DNA from: Xanthobacteraceae bacterium
GTDB taxonomy: Bacteria > Pseudomonadota > Alphaproteobacteria > Rhizobiales > Xanthobacteraceae
DNA length: 9,328 nt
Direction: 5' to 3'
Assembly (NCBI GenBank): GCA_030044035.1
Contig: JASHWN010000611.1
Span: 1-9,328, forward strand
Shown piece by piece: positions 1 through 6,750 of the stretch. A program made the translations under genes and the position numbers. The notes under the pieces were generated by a model that was given only the letters and a program-made list of their open reading frames with translations, searched no databases and had not been told where the DNA came from. How positions within the stretch are numbered: position 1 is the stretch's first letter; each line of letters begins with the position of its first letter.

Positions 1-462
1 CTCGAAATCCATCTGGCCGAGCGCTTCGCCGAGATCGAAATGTTGCTTGGGCACAAAAGCGTAATTGCGCAGCGCTCCGAAGCGGTGATGCTCGACGTTG
101 TCTTTCTCGTCCTTGCCGTCGGGCACATCGTCGAGCGGTAAATTGGGAATTCCGGCGAGCGCGTCATCCAATTGCCTGGAGGCTTTTTTCTCATCCGCCT
201 CCAGCGATGGCAGCTTGTCCTTGAGCGCGGCGACCTCAGCCAGCAGCTGACTGGCTTTCGCCTCGTCCTTTTTCTTTTTCGCCTCGCCGATTTCCTTCGA
301 CGCAGCGTTGCGGCGGGCCTGCGCGGTTTCGAGTTCGAGAATTCTCTTGCGCCGCTCCTCGTCGAGCACGATCAGCCGCTTGGCTTCTGGCGCCAAGCCG
401 CGCCGCGCCAGACCGCGGTCGAAGGCGTCAGGATGCTCGCGGATGAAGCGGATGTCGTGCAT
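1..462 (-). CDS. serS: Seryl-tRNA synthetase, N-terminal part (3' end outside window)
   Basis: Charges tRNA-Ser (and tRNA-Sec where present) with serine in the cytoplasm. The frame is open for 154 codons from an ATG at 462 to the window edge and begins MHDIRFIREHPDAFDRGL, the usual start of bacterial SerRS. Residues ~30-100 are rich in Lys, Glu and Ala with heptad-like spacing, matching the long antiparallel coiled-coil arm that grips the tRNA-Ser variable arm. The GIPNLPLDDVPDG segment (~105-117) is the conserved link into the catalytic domain, and FDLGEALG near the end is also typical. The class II catalytic motifs lie beyond the window. It is last in the visible series, 175 bp after tatC, with an inverted repeat filling most of that gap. 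The likely ribosome-binding site is ACGGGA, about 8-9 bases before the ATG and inside the repeat. Family assignment is secure; completeness cannot be judged. Confidence 0.96.
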   Translation of the reverse strand, partial: MHDIRFIREHPDAFDRGLARRGLAPEAKRLIVLDEERRKRILELETAQARRNAASKEIGEAKKKKDEAKASQLLAEVAALKDKLPSLEADEKKASRQLDDALAGIPNLPLDDVPDGKDEKDNVEHHRFGALRNYAFVPKQHFDLGEALGQMDFE

Positions 463-467
463 GGGGT

Positions 468-580
468 GTTCCCGTCATCCTGAGGTGCGCGCCAAAGGCG
501 CGCCTCGAAGGATGGCGGCCCGAGTGCCTCGGCCGTCGCCCTTCGAGGCTCGCTTCGCTCGCGCCTCAGGGTGACGGAAC
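468..580. repeat. Imperfect inverted repeat (REP-like palindromic element) between tatC and serS
   Basis: The left arm (468-524) and right arm (528-580) are near reverse complements around a 3-base centre (TGC, 525-527). The left arm reads GTTCCCGTCATCCTGAGG and the right arm ends CCTCAGGGTGACGGAAC, differing by one substitution and one extra base. Inner parts also match: CCTCGAAGG at 503-511 against CCTTCGAGG at 540-548, and CGGCCCGAG against CTCGGCCG at the centre. Each arm has its own inner hairpin: GCGCGCC-AAA-GGCGCGC at 487-503 and GAGGC/GCCTC at 545-567. The expected fold is a long stem with two side hairpins. Elements with this TCATCCTGAGG...CCTTCGAGG pattern are, from memory, dispersed between genes in Bradyrhizobium-like genomes; copy number here cannot be tested from one window. 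The inverted symmetry is directly visible; family membership is inferred. Confidence 0.85.
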
Positions 581-606
581 TAAAGGCCGACGGATTGTCG
601 GGTCAA
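579..606 (-). promoter_or_regulatory. Candidate sigma-70-type promoter for serS
   Basis: On the minus strand TTGACC (606-601) resembles the -35 consensus at five of six positions. After a 16-base spacer, TTTAGT (584-579) matches the -10 consensus at four of six. Transcription would begin around 572, just inside the palindromic repeat, giving serS a leader of about 110 bases. Hexamers this good occur by chance, and serS may simply be read through from tatC, so this is only a candidate. Confidence 0.3.
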
Positions 607-637
607 GCCCGATCAGGGCGCCAATAGCGCGAAAAAA

Positions 638-1459
638 TCACTCCGCCGGCTTGGCGGCCGCGGCGGCTTCGGCGGCGGCGCGCTCGGCGGCAAGCCGTTT
701 CTCCACCGCGCGCACCGACCAGATCGAGCCCTCGTAGAGCGCCAGCAGCGGCAGCGCCAGCGACATCTGGCTCATCACGTCCGGCGGGGTCAGCACCGCG
801 GCGATGACGAAGGCGCCGACGATGAAGTAGCGGCGCTTGGATTTGAGCTGGTCGGAGGTGATGATGCCGACGCGGCCGAGCAAAGTGAGGATCACCGGCA
901 GCTGAAAGGCGACGCCGAACGCCAGGATCAGCTTCATCATCAGCGACAGATAATCCTCGACCTTCGGGAGGAGCTCGATGGTCGCGCCGCCGGCACCGCC
1001 GAGCTGCTGCATGCTGAGCGAGAACCGCGTGATCAGCGGCCAGACCACGATGTAGACCACCGCGGCGCCGAGCACAAAGAAGACCGGCGTCGCGATCAGG
1101 TACGGCAGGAACGCCTTGCGCTCGTTGCGGTAAAGCCCGGGCGCCACGAACATGTAGATCTGGGTGGCGATGATCGGGAACGCCAGGAAAATCCCGCCGA
1201 ACACCGCGAGCTTGAGCTGGACGACGAAATATTCGAGCAGGCCGGTATAGATGAATTTCGAATTGGCGGCGCCGGCAACGTAGACGTAAGGCCAGGTCAG
1301 GACATTGAAGATGTGCTTGGCGATAAAGAAGCAGCCCACCGTCGCGATGCCGAACGCCGCCAGCGCCTTGATCAGCCGCGAGCGCAGCTCGATCAAATGA
1401 TCCATCAGCGGCGCCTTGGTCGCCTCGATCTCCTTCTCCTCGTCTTCGCGGCTGGCCAT
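638..1459 (-). CDS. tatC: Sec-independent protein translocase subunit TatC
   Basis: Polytopic inner-membrane core of the twin-arginine translocon; with TatB it recognises the RR motif of folded export substrates. From the ATG at 1459 it is 273 residues, slightly long for the family because of an Ala/Glu-rich cytoplasmic tail. Conserved features are visible: the N-terminal [11 protein letters not shown] motif (~19-29), the [14 protein letters not shown] segment containing the conserved glutamate of the first cytoplasmic loop, and [11 protein letters not shown] near the last helices, with about six hydrophobic stretches between. A GTG at 1468 in the same frame would add three residues (reading MTDMAS). 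I prefer the ATG because the GTG has only CGGA at very short spacing before it, but neither start has a strong ribosome-binding site. The ATG lies 15 bases after the tatB stop, so coupling is likely. Function is certain; the start is not. Confidence 0.97.
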   Translation of the reverse strand: MASREDEEKEIEATKAPLMDHLIELRSRLIKALAAFGIATVGCFFIAKHIFNVLTWPYVYVAGAANSKFIYTGLLEYFVVQLKLAVFGGIFLAFPIIATQIYMFVAPGLYRNERKAFLPYLIATPVFFVLGAAVVYIVVWPLITRFSLSMQQLGGAGGATIELLPKVEDYLSLMMKLILAFGVAFQLPVILTLLGRVGIITSDQLKSKRRYFIVGAFVIAAVLTPPDVMSQMSLALPLLALYEGSIWSVRAVEKRLAAERAAAEAAAAAKPAE

Positions 1460-1474
1460 GTCGGTCACAGTCCG

Positions 1475-1993
1475 TCACGCCCGCGCCGCGCCATCCGCCG
1501 GCGCCGCATCGGCATGAGGCGCATCGGCCGGCGGTTCCGGCGGCTGCGATTGGTCAGCGGCAGGTGTCGCGGCCGGCGCCGACGTAGCAGCGTCGCCATG
1601 CGTTGCGGTCCCCGCGTCCGATGGAGCCGCCGCGGGCGGCGCGGCGAGCGCCGGCTCGGCCGTCGCATCAGGTGCGGCCGGCGTCTCCACCGCCGGCGCA
1701 CTGAGCGAGCGCTGCATTTCGCTGCCGACGCTTTGCACGTCCTCGCGCAAGCCTTTGAGCGGATCGAGATCGGCAACGTCGCGCGCCATGTCGTCGACCG
1801 ACTTCTTCAAGTCGGCCATCTCGGCTTCGCGCATCGCCTCCTGAAACTGGTTCTGGAATTCGGCGGCCATGCTGCGCACCTTGCGCGTCCATTGGCCGAG
1901 CGTGCGCATCACCGCGGGCAGCTCTTTGGGCCCGATCACGACCAGCGCCACGATGCCGATCAGGAGGAACTCGCTCCAGCTGATGTCGAACAT
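1475..1993 (-). CDS. tatB: Sec-independent protein translocase subunit TatB
   Basis: Single-span membrane protein that forms the Tat substrate-receptor complex with TatC. From the ATG at 1993 it is 172 residues and starts [19 protein letters not shown], with the conserved Glu8 in the membrane helix (~5-20), then the Gly21-Pro22 hinge and an amphipathic helix (~23-70) rich in Lys, Glu and Arg. Residues ~98-172 are an Ala/Pro/Asp tail that looks disordered, as is common in alphaproteobacterial TatB. The frame stays open upstream to 2032, but the extra 13 residues have no counterpart in the family, and GGGGA sits about 10 bases before the 1993 ATG, so I chose that start. The MFDISW start and lone Glu8 favour TatB over TatA. 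It is separated from tatA by an unusually roomy 159-bp gap and followed closely by tatC. Confidence 0.95.
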   Translation of the reverse strand: MFDISWSEFLLIGIVALVVIGPKELPAVMRTLGQWTRKVRSMAAEFQNQFQEAMREAEMADLKKSVDDMARDVADLDPLKGLREDVQSVGSEMQRSLSAPAVETPAAPDATAEPALAAPPAAAPSDAGTATHGDAATSAPAATPAADQSQPPEPPADAPHADAAPADGAARA

Positions 1994-2043
1994 GAGGGAA
2001 AGGTCCCCGGCCGCGCTCGCCGCGTATCGCATCCGTCCTCAAC

Positions 2044-2092
2044 CCTCGCCTTGGCGAGGCGATCAGGAAATCGGCCGATCGCCGAACGGCCG
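2044..2092 (-). other. Two adjacent stem-loops in the tatA-tatB gap
   Basis: CCTCGCC-TT-GGCGAGG (2044-2059) is a perfect 7-base inverted repeat, realistically a 6-bp stem with a 4-base loop. CGGCCG-(9 bases)-CGGCCG (2072-2092) is a second perfect 6-bp stem. Neither is followed by a T run on the minus strand, so they do not look like intrinsic terminators. They could act in RNA processing or stability between tatA and tatB, or be chance structures in very GC-rich DNA. The rest of the 159-bp gap shows no ORF I would support. Confidence 0.4.
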
Positions 2093-2152
2093 TTGCGCTC
2101 CGCAGTGCCCGCTCCGCCCGGATGCCGAAGGCGAGCGAGCCGCGTCGCCTTT

Positions 2153-2395
2153 TTATGACATCGAGCGCTCGACCTTGTTGTCGGCCTCGGCGCGCTGCGC
2201 CGTTTCGTGGTCGATGCTCTTGATCGGCGCATCGGTCTTGGCCGGGGCCGCATCGTCGTCGGCAAGGCCCTTCTTGAACGACTTGATGCCCTTGGCGAAG
2301 TCGCCCATCAGGTCGGAGACCTTGCCGCGCCCGCCGAACAGCAAAAGCCCGACCGCCAGAACGATCAGCCAATGCCAAATGCTTAGACCGCCCAT
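2153..2395 (-). CDS. tatA: Sec-independent protein translocase subunit TatA
   Basis: Small membrane protein that oligomerises to form the Tat translocation pathway once TatBC has bound a substrate. From the ATG at 2395 it is 80 residues: [22 protein letters not shown], with a membrane helix at ~5-20, the FG hinge, and the amphipathic helix [21 protein letters not shown], followed by a charged tail. The upstream in-frame start at 2413 would add MRTEDF, which is not seen in the family. The 2395 ATG has an excellent ribosome-binding site, GGAGG, 5-6 bases upstream. The polar residue E. coli TatA has early in its helix is replaced by His8, as in other alphaproteobacterial SIWHW-type TatA proteins. 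It is first of the tat trio, 147 bp after scpB, so it may have its own promoter, but I see no convincing -35/-10 pair there. Confidence 0.97.
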   Translation of the reverse strand: MGGLSIWHWLIVLAVGLLLFGGRGKVSDLMGDFAKGIKSFKKGLADDDAAPAKTDAPIKSIDHETAQRAEADNKVERSMS

Positions 2396-2542
2396 GAAAT
2401 CCTCCGTCCGCAACCGCGTTCTGCGCCCGCGGCAAGATGTCTATTTGAGCCTGAAACTAGGCGTCGCGGGCGGCAAAAACAAGCGCAACGGCAAGGCCGC
2501 ACCGCCGCAGGGTGAATGGGCCGCGCGGCGCGCGGTAAGGCC

Positions 2543-3250
2543 CTATTGCTCGCCGCGATCGCTGGGCGGAACCAGACCGAGATCGAGGTCGCCCGGTTCG
2601 AGCGGGTCCTCGTCATCGCGCAGCGCCGGATCGTCCGACGGCACCGGGACTTCAAAACCGGCCGGCAGCGCCGCTTCAAGCAGGCCGGCGCCTTTGAGTT
2701 CGTCGAGGCCGGGCAGATCGCCGAGTGCGTCGAGGCCGAAATGCGACAGGAACGCTTCCGTAGTTCCATAAGTCACCGGCCGTCCGGGCGCCTTGCGGCG
2801 GCCGCGCAGCCTGATCCAGCCGGTCTCCAACAGCACGTCGAGCGTGCCCTTGGACGTGGTCACGCCGCGAATTTCTTCGATCTCGGCCCGCGTCACCGGC
2901 TGGTGATAGGCGACGATGGCGAGCGTCTCGATGGCGGCACGCGACAGTTTCCGCGCCACCACGGCCTCGCGGGTCAACAGCCAAGCGAGGTCGCTTGCGG
3001 TACGCAGCGTCCATTTGCCGGCGACGCGAACGAGATTGACGCCGCGCGAGGCGTATTCGTGCTGCAGCTGCGTCAGTAGCGCGCGCACGTCGACGCCGGC
3101 CGGCAGCCGGGCGGCCAAGGTCTTTTCGTCGAGCGGCTCCTCGGCGGCAAACAGCAAAGCTTCGAGGATGCGCAGTTCCTCCGCGCGCTCCTCCCGCTCC
3201 GTTTGCTCTCTGTCGCCGACAATCACCCGCATCTCTGCCACATTGCCCAT
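2543..3250 (-). CDS. scpB: Segregation and condensation protein ScpB
   Basis: Winged-helix (kite) subunit of the bacterial Smc-ScpAB condensin, which binds the ScpA kleisin and helps organise and segregate replicated chromosomes. At 235 residues it has the expected two winged-helix domains: the first from RILEALLFAAEEPLDEKTLAARL (~27-49), the second from KLSRAAIETLAIVAYHQPVTRAEIEEIRGV (~102-131), followed by the family signature GRPVTYGTTEAFLSHFGL and DLPGLDEL. The last ~40 residues are acidic and proline-rich. The frame continues upstream into scpA, but the ATG at 3250 has GGAGGGG about 9 bases before it and sits 14 bases after the scpA stop, so I take it as the start; Met7 (MRVIVGD, 3232) is the alternative. 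Close coupling to scpA fits the need for matched amounts of both partners. Confidence 0.96.
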   Translation of the reverse strand: MGNVAEMRVIVGDREQTEREERAEELRILEALLFAAEEPLDEKTLAARLPAGVDVRALLTQLQHEYASRGVNLVRVAGKWTLRTASDLAWLLTREAVVARKLSRAAIETLAIVAYHQPVTRAEIEEIRGVTTSKGTLDVLLETGWIRLRGRRKAPGRPVTYGTTEAFLSHFGLDALGDLPGLDELKGAGLLEAALPAGFEVPVPSDDPALRDDEDPLEPGDLDLGLVPPSDRGEQ

Positions 3251-3264
3251 AAAAGGTCCCCTCC

Positions 3265-4086
3265 TCACCCATTCCCCGCTTCGGGCGCGGCGCCGTTTTC
3301 GCTCGGCTGGGCGCGCGCCCGCACATAGAGCGGCGCGAACGCCGCATGCTGATGCAGCTCGAGACGGCCTTCGCGCACCAGTTCGAGCGCGGCGGCGAAA
3401 CTCGAGGCCAGCACCGTCGGCCATTGCGACGGCTCGACCAGATATTCCATGAGATACTGATCGAGCGGGCTCCAGTCGAACGAGCACCCGATCAGCCGCT
3501 CGATCGCTTCGCGCGCCTCGGCAAGCGACCACACGGTGCGCTTGGGCATGCGCACAATGGTCCTGGCCTGGGTCTGCCGCCGCGTCGCATAGGCCGACAA
3601 CAGATCGTAGAGGGTCGCGGTCCATTGCGGCCGCTTGATCTCGGCGATCGGCTCGGGCTGGCCGCGCTGAAAGACCTCGCGGCCGAGCTGCGGCCGATCG
3701 AGCAATTGCTCGGCGACCTCGCGGATCGCCTCGAGCCGGCGCAACCGTTGCGCCAGCGCATTGGCCATCTCCTCGGCGCTCGGCCCTTCCGGCGCCGGCG
3801 GCTCCGGCAGCAACAATCGCGACTTCAGATAAGCAAGCCAGGCCGCCATGACCAGATAATCGGCGGCAAGTTCCAGGCGCAGCTTGCGCGCCTCTTCGAT
3901 GAAGGCGAGGTACTGGTCGGCCAGCGCCAGAATGGAAATTTTGGCGAGGTCGACTTTCTGCTGCCGCGCCAGCGTGAGCAGAAGGTCGAGCGGACCTTCA
4001 AAGCCCTCGACGTCGACGACCAGCGCCGGCTCGCCGGCGGCGCGCTCCGACAGCTCGGTCTCGAAGTTCACCTCTTCAGCGTTCAT
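3265..4086 (-). CDS. scpA: Segregation and condensation protein ScpA (kleisin)
   Basis: Kleisin subunit that bridges the Smc heads and carries ScpB. The protein is 273 residues from the ATG at 4086. Near the N terminus it has VEGFEGPLDLLLTLARQQKVDLAKISI, the diagnostic Smc-neck-binding helices of ScpA, then LAADYLVMAAWLAYLKSRLLLPEPP (~75-100), a linker that binds ScpB, and a C-terminal winged-helix region (VREGRLELHQHAAFAPLYVRA) that contacts the Smc cap. A start at 4110 would be a TTG that runs further into nagZ; the ATG at 4086 forms an ATGA overlap with the nagZ stop and has AGGGGTG just upstream, so it is preferred. The overlap points to translational coupling with nagZ, and scpB follows directly. 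Identity is secure. Confidence 0.96.
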   Translation of the reverse strand: MNAEEVNFETELSERAAGEPALVVDVEGFEGPLDLLLTLARQQKVDLAKISILALADQYLAFIEEARKLRLELAADYLVMAAWLAYLKSRLLLPEPPAPEGPSAEEMANALAQRLRRLEAIREVAEQLLDRPQLGREVFQRGQPEPIAEIKRPQWTATLYDLLSAYATRRQTQARTIVRMPKRTVWSLAEAREAIERLIGCSFDWSPLDQYLMEYLVEPSQWPTVLASSFAAALELVREGRLELHQHAAFAPLYVRARAQPSENGAAPEAGNG

Positions 4087-5111
4087 GCCCACCCCTGAGC
4101 CGGTTGCCAAAGGCCGTGCAACAACGCGGCAAATTCGGCGCGCTTCTCCGCAACGTCCATCGCCGCAGGCGGCTGCCGCCTTGCCAGCGCCGCAGCCGCA
4201 CGACGCGACGCTTCGCCTTGCAGCAATGGCGCCGCGGCGGCGACGGACTGCATCTCCGCCATGTCGCCGTTGCAGTGGAGCACGATGTCACAGCCGGCCG
4301 CGAGCGCGGCGCGCGTGCGTTCACCGAGCGAGCCGCTCAATGCGCCCATAGAGATATCGTCGCTCATCAACAAACCCGCAAAGCCGATCAAACCGCGAAT
4401 CACATCATGCACTATAGCGGCCGAAGCGGTGGCCGGCGCCACTGGATCGATAGCCGCGAACACCACGTGGGCGGTCATCGCCATTGGCAGATCGACTAGG
4501 CCGCGGAATGCGGCAAAATCGGTAGCGGCCAACGTCGCCAGGTCGGCCGTGACCACCGGCAGCTTCTTGTGGCTATCGGCGGTGGCGCGACCGTGACCGG
4601 GACTATGCTTGACCACCGGCAGCACGCCACCTTCCATCAGCCCTCGCGCAAAGGCTCCCGCGAGATCGACAACCGGCTTCAGCTCCGTGCCAAAGGCGCG
4701 GTCACCGATGATCGGGTCGGCTTCGGCCGCCGGCAGGTCGGCGACCGGCGCACAATCCACGTCGATGCCGACGCCGTAGAGATCGGACGCGATCAGGCGG
4801 CCGCCAAGCCTCGCAGCCGCAATCCCACGCGCATGGTCGCCGTCATAGAGCCTGCCGTACACGGCCGCGGGGGGATATTTGGGCCAATGTGGCGGGCCTA
4901 AGCGCTGTACGCGCCCACCCTCCTGGTCGACAAGCACCGGCGCCTCATGCCCGACGATGCCACGGAAGTCACCGATCAGCCGACGGAGCGTATCCGGAGC
5001 ACCGACATTTCGCGCGAAAACGATCAAGCCCCATGGCTGCGCTTCGCGCACGAATGCGCGCTCCGCCTCGGTCAAGGCCGTTCCGGCTATACCGGTGATG
5101 AACGCACGCAT
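4083..5111 (-). CDS. nagZ: Beta-N-acetylhexosaminidase NagZ (GH3)
   Basis: Cytoplasmic glycoside hydrolase family 3 enzyme that removes terminal GlcNAc from GlcNAc-1,6-anhydroMurNAc muropeptides during peptidoglycan recycling; in some bacteria its products induce AmpC beta-lactamase. At 342 residues it is single-domain length with no signal peptide. Visible motifs: VDQEGGRVQRL (61-71), the KH(x)PGHG loop (168-174), DSH (179-181) holding the catalytic Asp-His acid/base dyad, and SDDISM (250-255) holding the aspartate nucleophile. The loop reads KHSPGHG, where E. coli has KHFPGHG. The ATG at 5111 is the most upstream start possible, since an in-frame TAA sits three codons before it (5121-5123); the ribosome-binding site is weak. 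It follows the SPOR gene by 47 bp and overlaps scpA by an ATGA. All catalytic residues are present. Confidence 0.96.
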   Translation of the reverse strand: MRAFITGIAGTALTEAERAFVREAQPWGLIVFARNVGAPDTLRRLIGDFRGIVGHEAPVLVDQEGGRVQRLGPPHWPKYPPAAVYGRLYDGDHARGIAAARLGGRLIASDLYGVGIDVDCAPVADLPAAEADPIIGDRAFGTELKPVVDLAGAFARGLMEGGVLPVVKHSPGHGRATADSHKKLPVVTADLATLAATDFAAFRGLVDLPMAMTAHVVFAAIDPVAPATASAAIVHDVIRGLIGFAGLLMSDDISMGALSGSLGERTRAALAAGCDIVLHCNGDMAEMQSVAAAAPLLQGEASRRAAAALARRQPPAAMDVAEKRAEFAALLHGLWQPAQGWA

Positions 5112-5158
5112 GGTCGCCGCTTAGCTGCCGCGCCGCGCGAGGGTCAAGCGCTAAGCCG

Positions 5159-6688
5159 CTAATTTTTCTGGATGATACAGCTGCCGCCCGCGGCCTTGAG
5201 CTTGCTGCAGAGTTCGCTGGCCTGCTCGCCGGAGGCAAACGGACCGACCAGGGCGCGGTAGTACACACCCTTGGCGCCGAGATCGGCGCGGCGCACCATC
5301 GGGTGGCGTCCGCCGAGCTCTTGTGGGTATTTGGCTTGCAGGGCGCTGAACGCCGCCTCGGCCTCGGCCTCGCTGCGTTGCGAGGAGACCTGCACCGCAT
5401 AGCCGCCGCCCCCTGCGGGCGTCGCTTCGGCCGGTGGCGCGGGCGTCCGCATTGCCACATGGGTTCGCTCCGGCTCACGGGCGTGCTCATCGCCTTCTGG
5501 CGATGGCACGATGGAGAGCGGGCCGCCGCCTCTCGCTGTCTGCCGCGGCTCCCGCGGCGCCTGCTGCTCATGCGGTTTTGGCGCATGCGCAGCCGGCGGC
5601 GCGGCGACGGGAGCTGGATTCGCGTTAGCATTAGCCGCCTGGCCGGGCCGGATGATCACGGTATGAACCGGCTTGGCGCCGGACTGGGCCGGGCCGGGCG
5701 CAGCCGGCTGCGGTGCCTGGACGGCTGGAAAGTTAGCCGTGGCAGGCGGTGGCGTCTGAATGGCCGGTGGCGCAGCGATTGGCTGCGGCGGCGGCGCCGG
5801 CGGGTTCGCGTTGGCAGGCGGCGACGCCCCGGGCAGCGGTGCCACCGGCGCGTTCGAGACGACGGGGATCGTATTGACGACGCGTGGCACCGGGGGATTG
5901 GCCGACTGAACGTCGATCGGCTGCTCCTGATGCTCGACCAAGCGCTCGCCGGCCCCTTGATTGGCGACTGGCGACTGCCCCGGGTTACCGGCTTGCGCCT
6001 GGCTCGGCTGCACCTTGATCGGCTTGTCGTCGGGCTTGATCAACGGCGGCACCAATCCCGAAACCATCGAGCCTCCGAACATCGCCCGGTACCCCAGAGC
6101 CCCGGCAGTGCCGAGCACCGCCAAGCCCAAGACGGCGAGGATCAGGATTGTGCCGCTGCGGCGCGGCGCGCGGCTGTCGTGCTCGTACTCTTCCTGAGCC
6201 GCGCCGCTATCGTGCTCTTTCTGCGCCGCCTGATGCGAGCGATCATCGGCGGGATAAGGCTCGTGCTGCGGCGGCTCGTAACGCGGCGATTGCGTCTGCA
6301 ATGCAGGCGCCCGCCGCTCGTCGTGATCCGGCAAATCGTCAAACGCCAGCGTTGGACCGGCGTGCTGCCTTGGCGGCGGCGGTTCGGCATAGCGATCATC
6401 CGGGTCGCGCTCATGCGACAACGCTGCGCCGTCGGACGGTTGCGCAGTATAAGCTTCGTGGGCGTCATGGCTCGGCTCGGCGTAAGGATCGTCGCCGGCA
6501 ACCCAGTCGAGTCCCGCCGTGGCAGGCGCTTCGTCATAACGCTCGGCTTCGCGGACGGCAGCGCCGCTGCCGGCAGACCGAGGCGCCCTTTCGCCGATCA
6601 AACGAGCGAGTTCCGCCAACGGATCGGCGAGGCTGTCTGACGCTGCGGCACGCCCCTGCGGATCGCGGCTCCGGAAATTGTCGGCCAT
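5159..6688 (-). CDS. Membrane-anchored SPOR-domain protein
   Basis: Probable inner-membrane protein whose periplasmic SPOR domain binds peptidoglycan lacking stem peptides, usually at the division site. From the ATG at 6688 it is 509 residues. In order: a cytoplasmic acidic region with DPLAELARLIGER (~22-34), a short motif recurring in alphaproteobacterial relatives; one membrane helix GTILILAVLGLAVLGTAGAL (~179-198) preceded by Arg-Arg; a long Pro/Ala/Asn/Gln-rich linker (~215-425); and a C-terminal SPOR domain (~429-509) starting YAVQVSSQRSEAEAEAAF and ending CSKLKAAGGSCIIQKN. This type II topology resembles FtsN and DedD, but I see no FtsN-specific N-terminal motif, so no symbol is given. 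A GTG at 6706 with GAGGGG close upstream could add six residues. Position before nagZ puts two peptidoglycan-related genes together. The linker compares poorly between species, so homology rests on the two ends. Confidence 0.9.
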   Translation of the reverse strand: MADNFRSRDPQGRAAASDSLADPLAELARLIGERAPRSAGSGAAVREAERYDEAPATAGLDWVAGDDPYAEPSHDAHEAYTAQPSDGAALSHERDPDDRYAEPPPPRQHAGPTLAFDDLPDHDERRAPALQTQSPRYEPPQHEPYPADDRSHQAAQKEHDSGAAQEEYEHDSRAPRRSGTILILAVLGLAVLGTAGALGYRAMFGGSMVSGLVPPLIKPDDKPIKVQPSQAQAGNPGQSPVANQGAGERLVEHQEQPIDVQSANPPVPRVVNTIPVVSNAPVAPLPGASPPANANPPAPPPQPIAAPPAIQTPPPATANFPAVQAPQPAAPGPAQSGAKPVHTVIIRPGQAANANANPAPVAAPPAAHAPKPHEQQAPREPRQTARGGGPLSIVPSPEGDEHAREPERTHVAMRTPAPPAEATPAGGGGYAVQVSSQRSEAEAEAAFSALQAKYPQELGGRHPMVRRADLGAKGVYYRALVGPFASGEQASELCSKLKAAGGSCIIQKN

Positions 6689-6750
6689 GCAGATCTGCCC
6701 CGTCACCTTTCCCCTCGACCGCAGTCGCCCACTCGAAAGCTACGGAGGAT

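Noticed and set aside
172..574. Plus-strand open frames over serS and the palindromic repeat
   Set aside because: They cross from antisense serS into the inverted repeat and have no recognisable content.
1313..2158. 281-codon plus-strand open frame opposite tatB and the tatA-tatB gap
   Set aside because: Dominated by Arg/Gly/His runs from the complement of the TatB Ala/Pro tail; no family resemblance.
2521..2535. CCGCGCG-G-CGCGCGG palindrome just after the scpB stop, as a terminator
   Set aside because: No T run follows on the minus strand, the loop is a single base, and such palindromes are common in GC-rich DNA.
2396..2542. Promoter for the tat genes in the scpB-tatA gap
   Set aside because: The best hexamer pairs I found (for example TTGTTT with TAGTTT) match the consensus too poorly to report as a feature.
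5303..6640. 445-codon plus-strand open frame opposite the SPOR gene
   Set aside because: It is Arg-rich with no recognisable domain and lies antisense to a gene with a clear membrane helix and SPOR domain. Such open frames are expected opposite GC-rich coding DNA.
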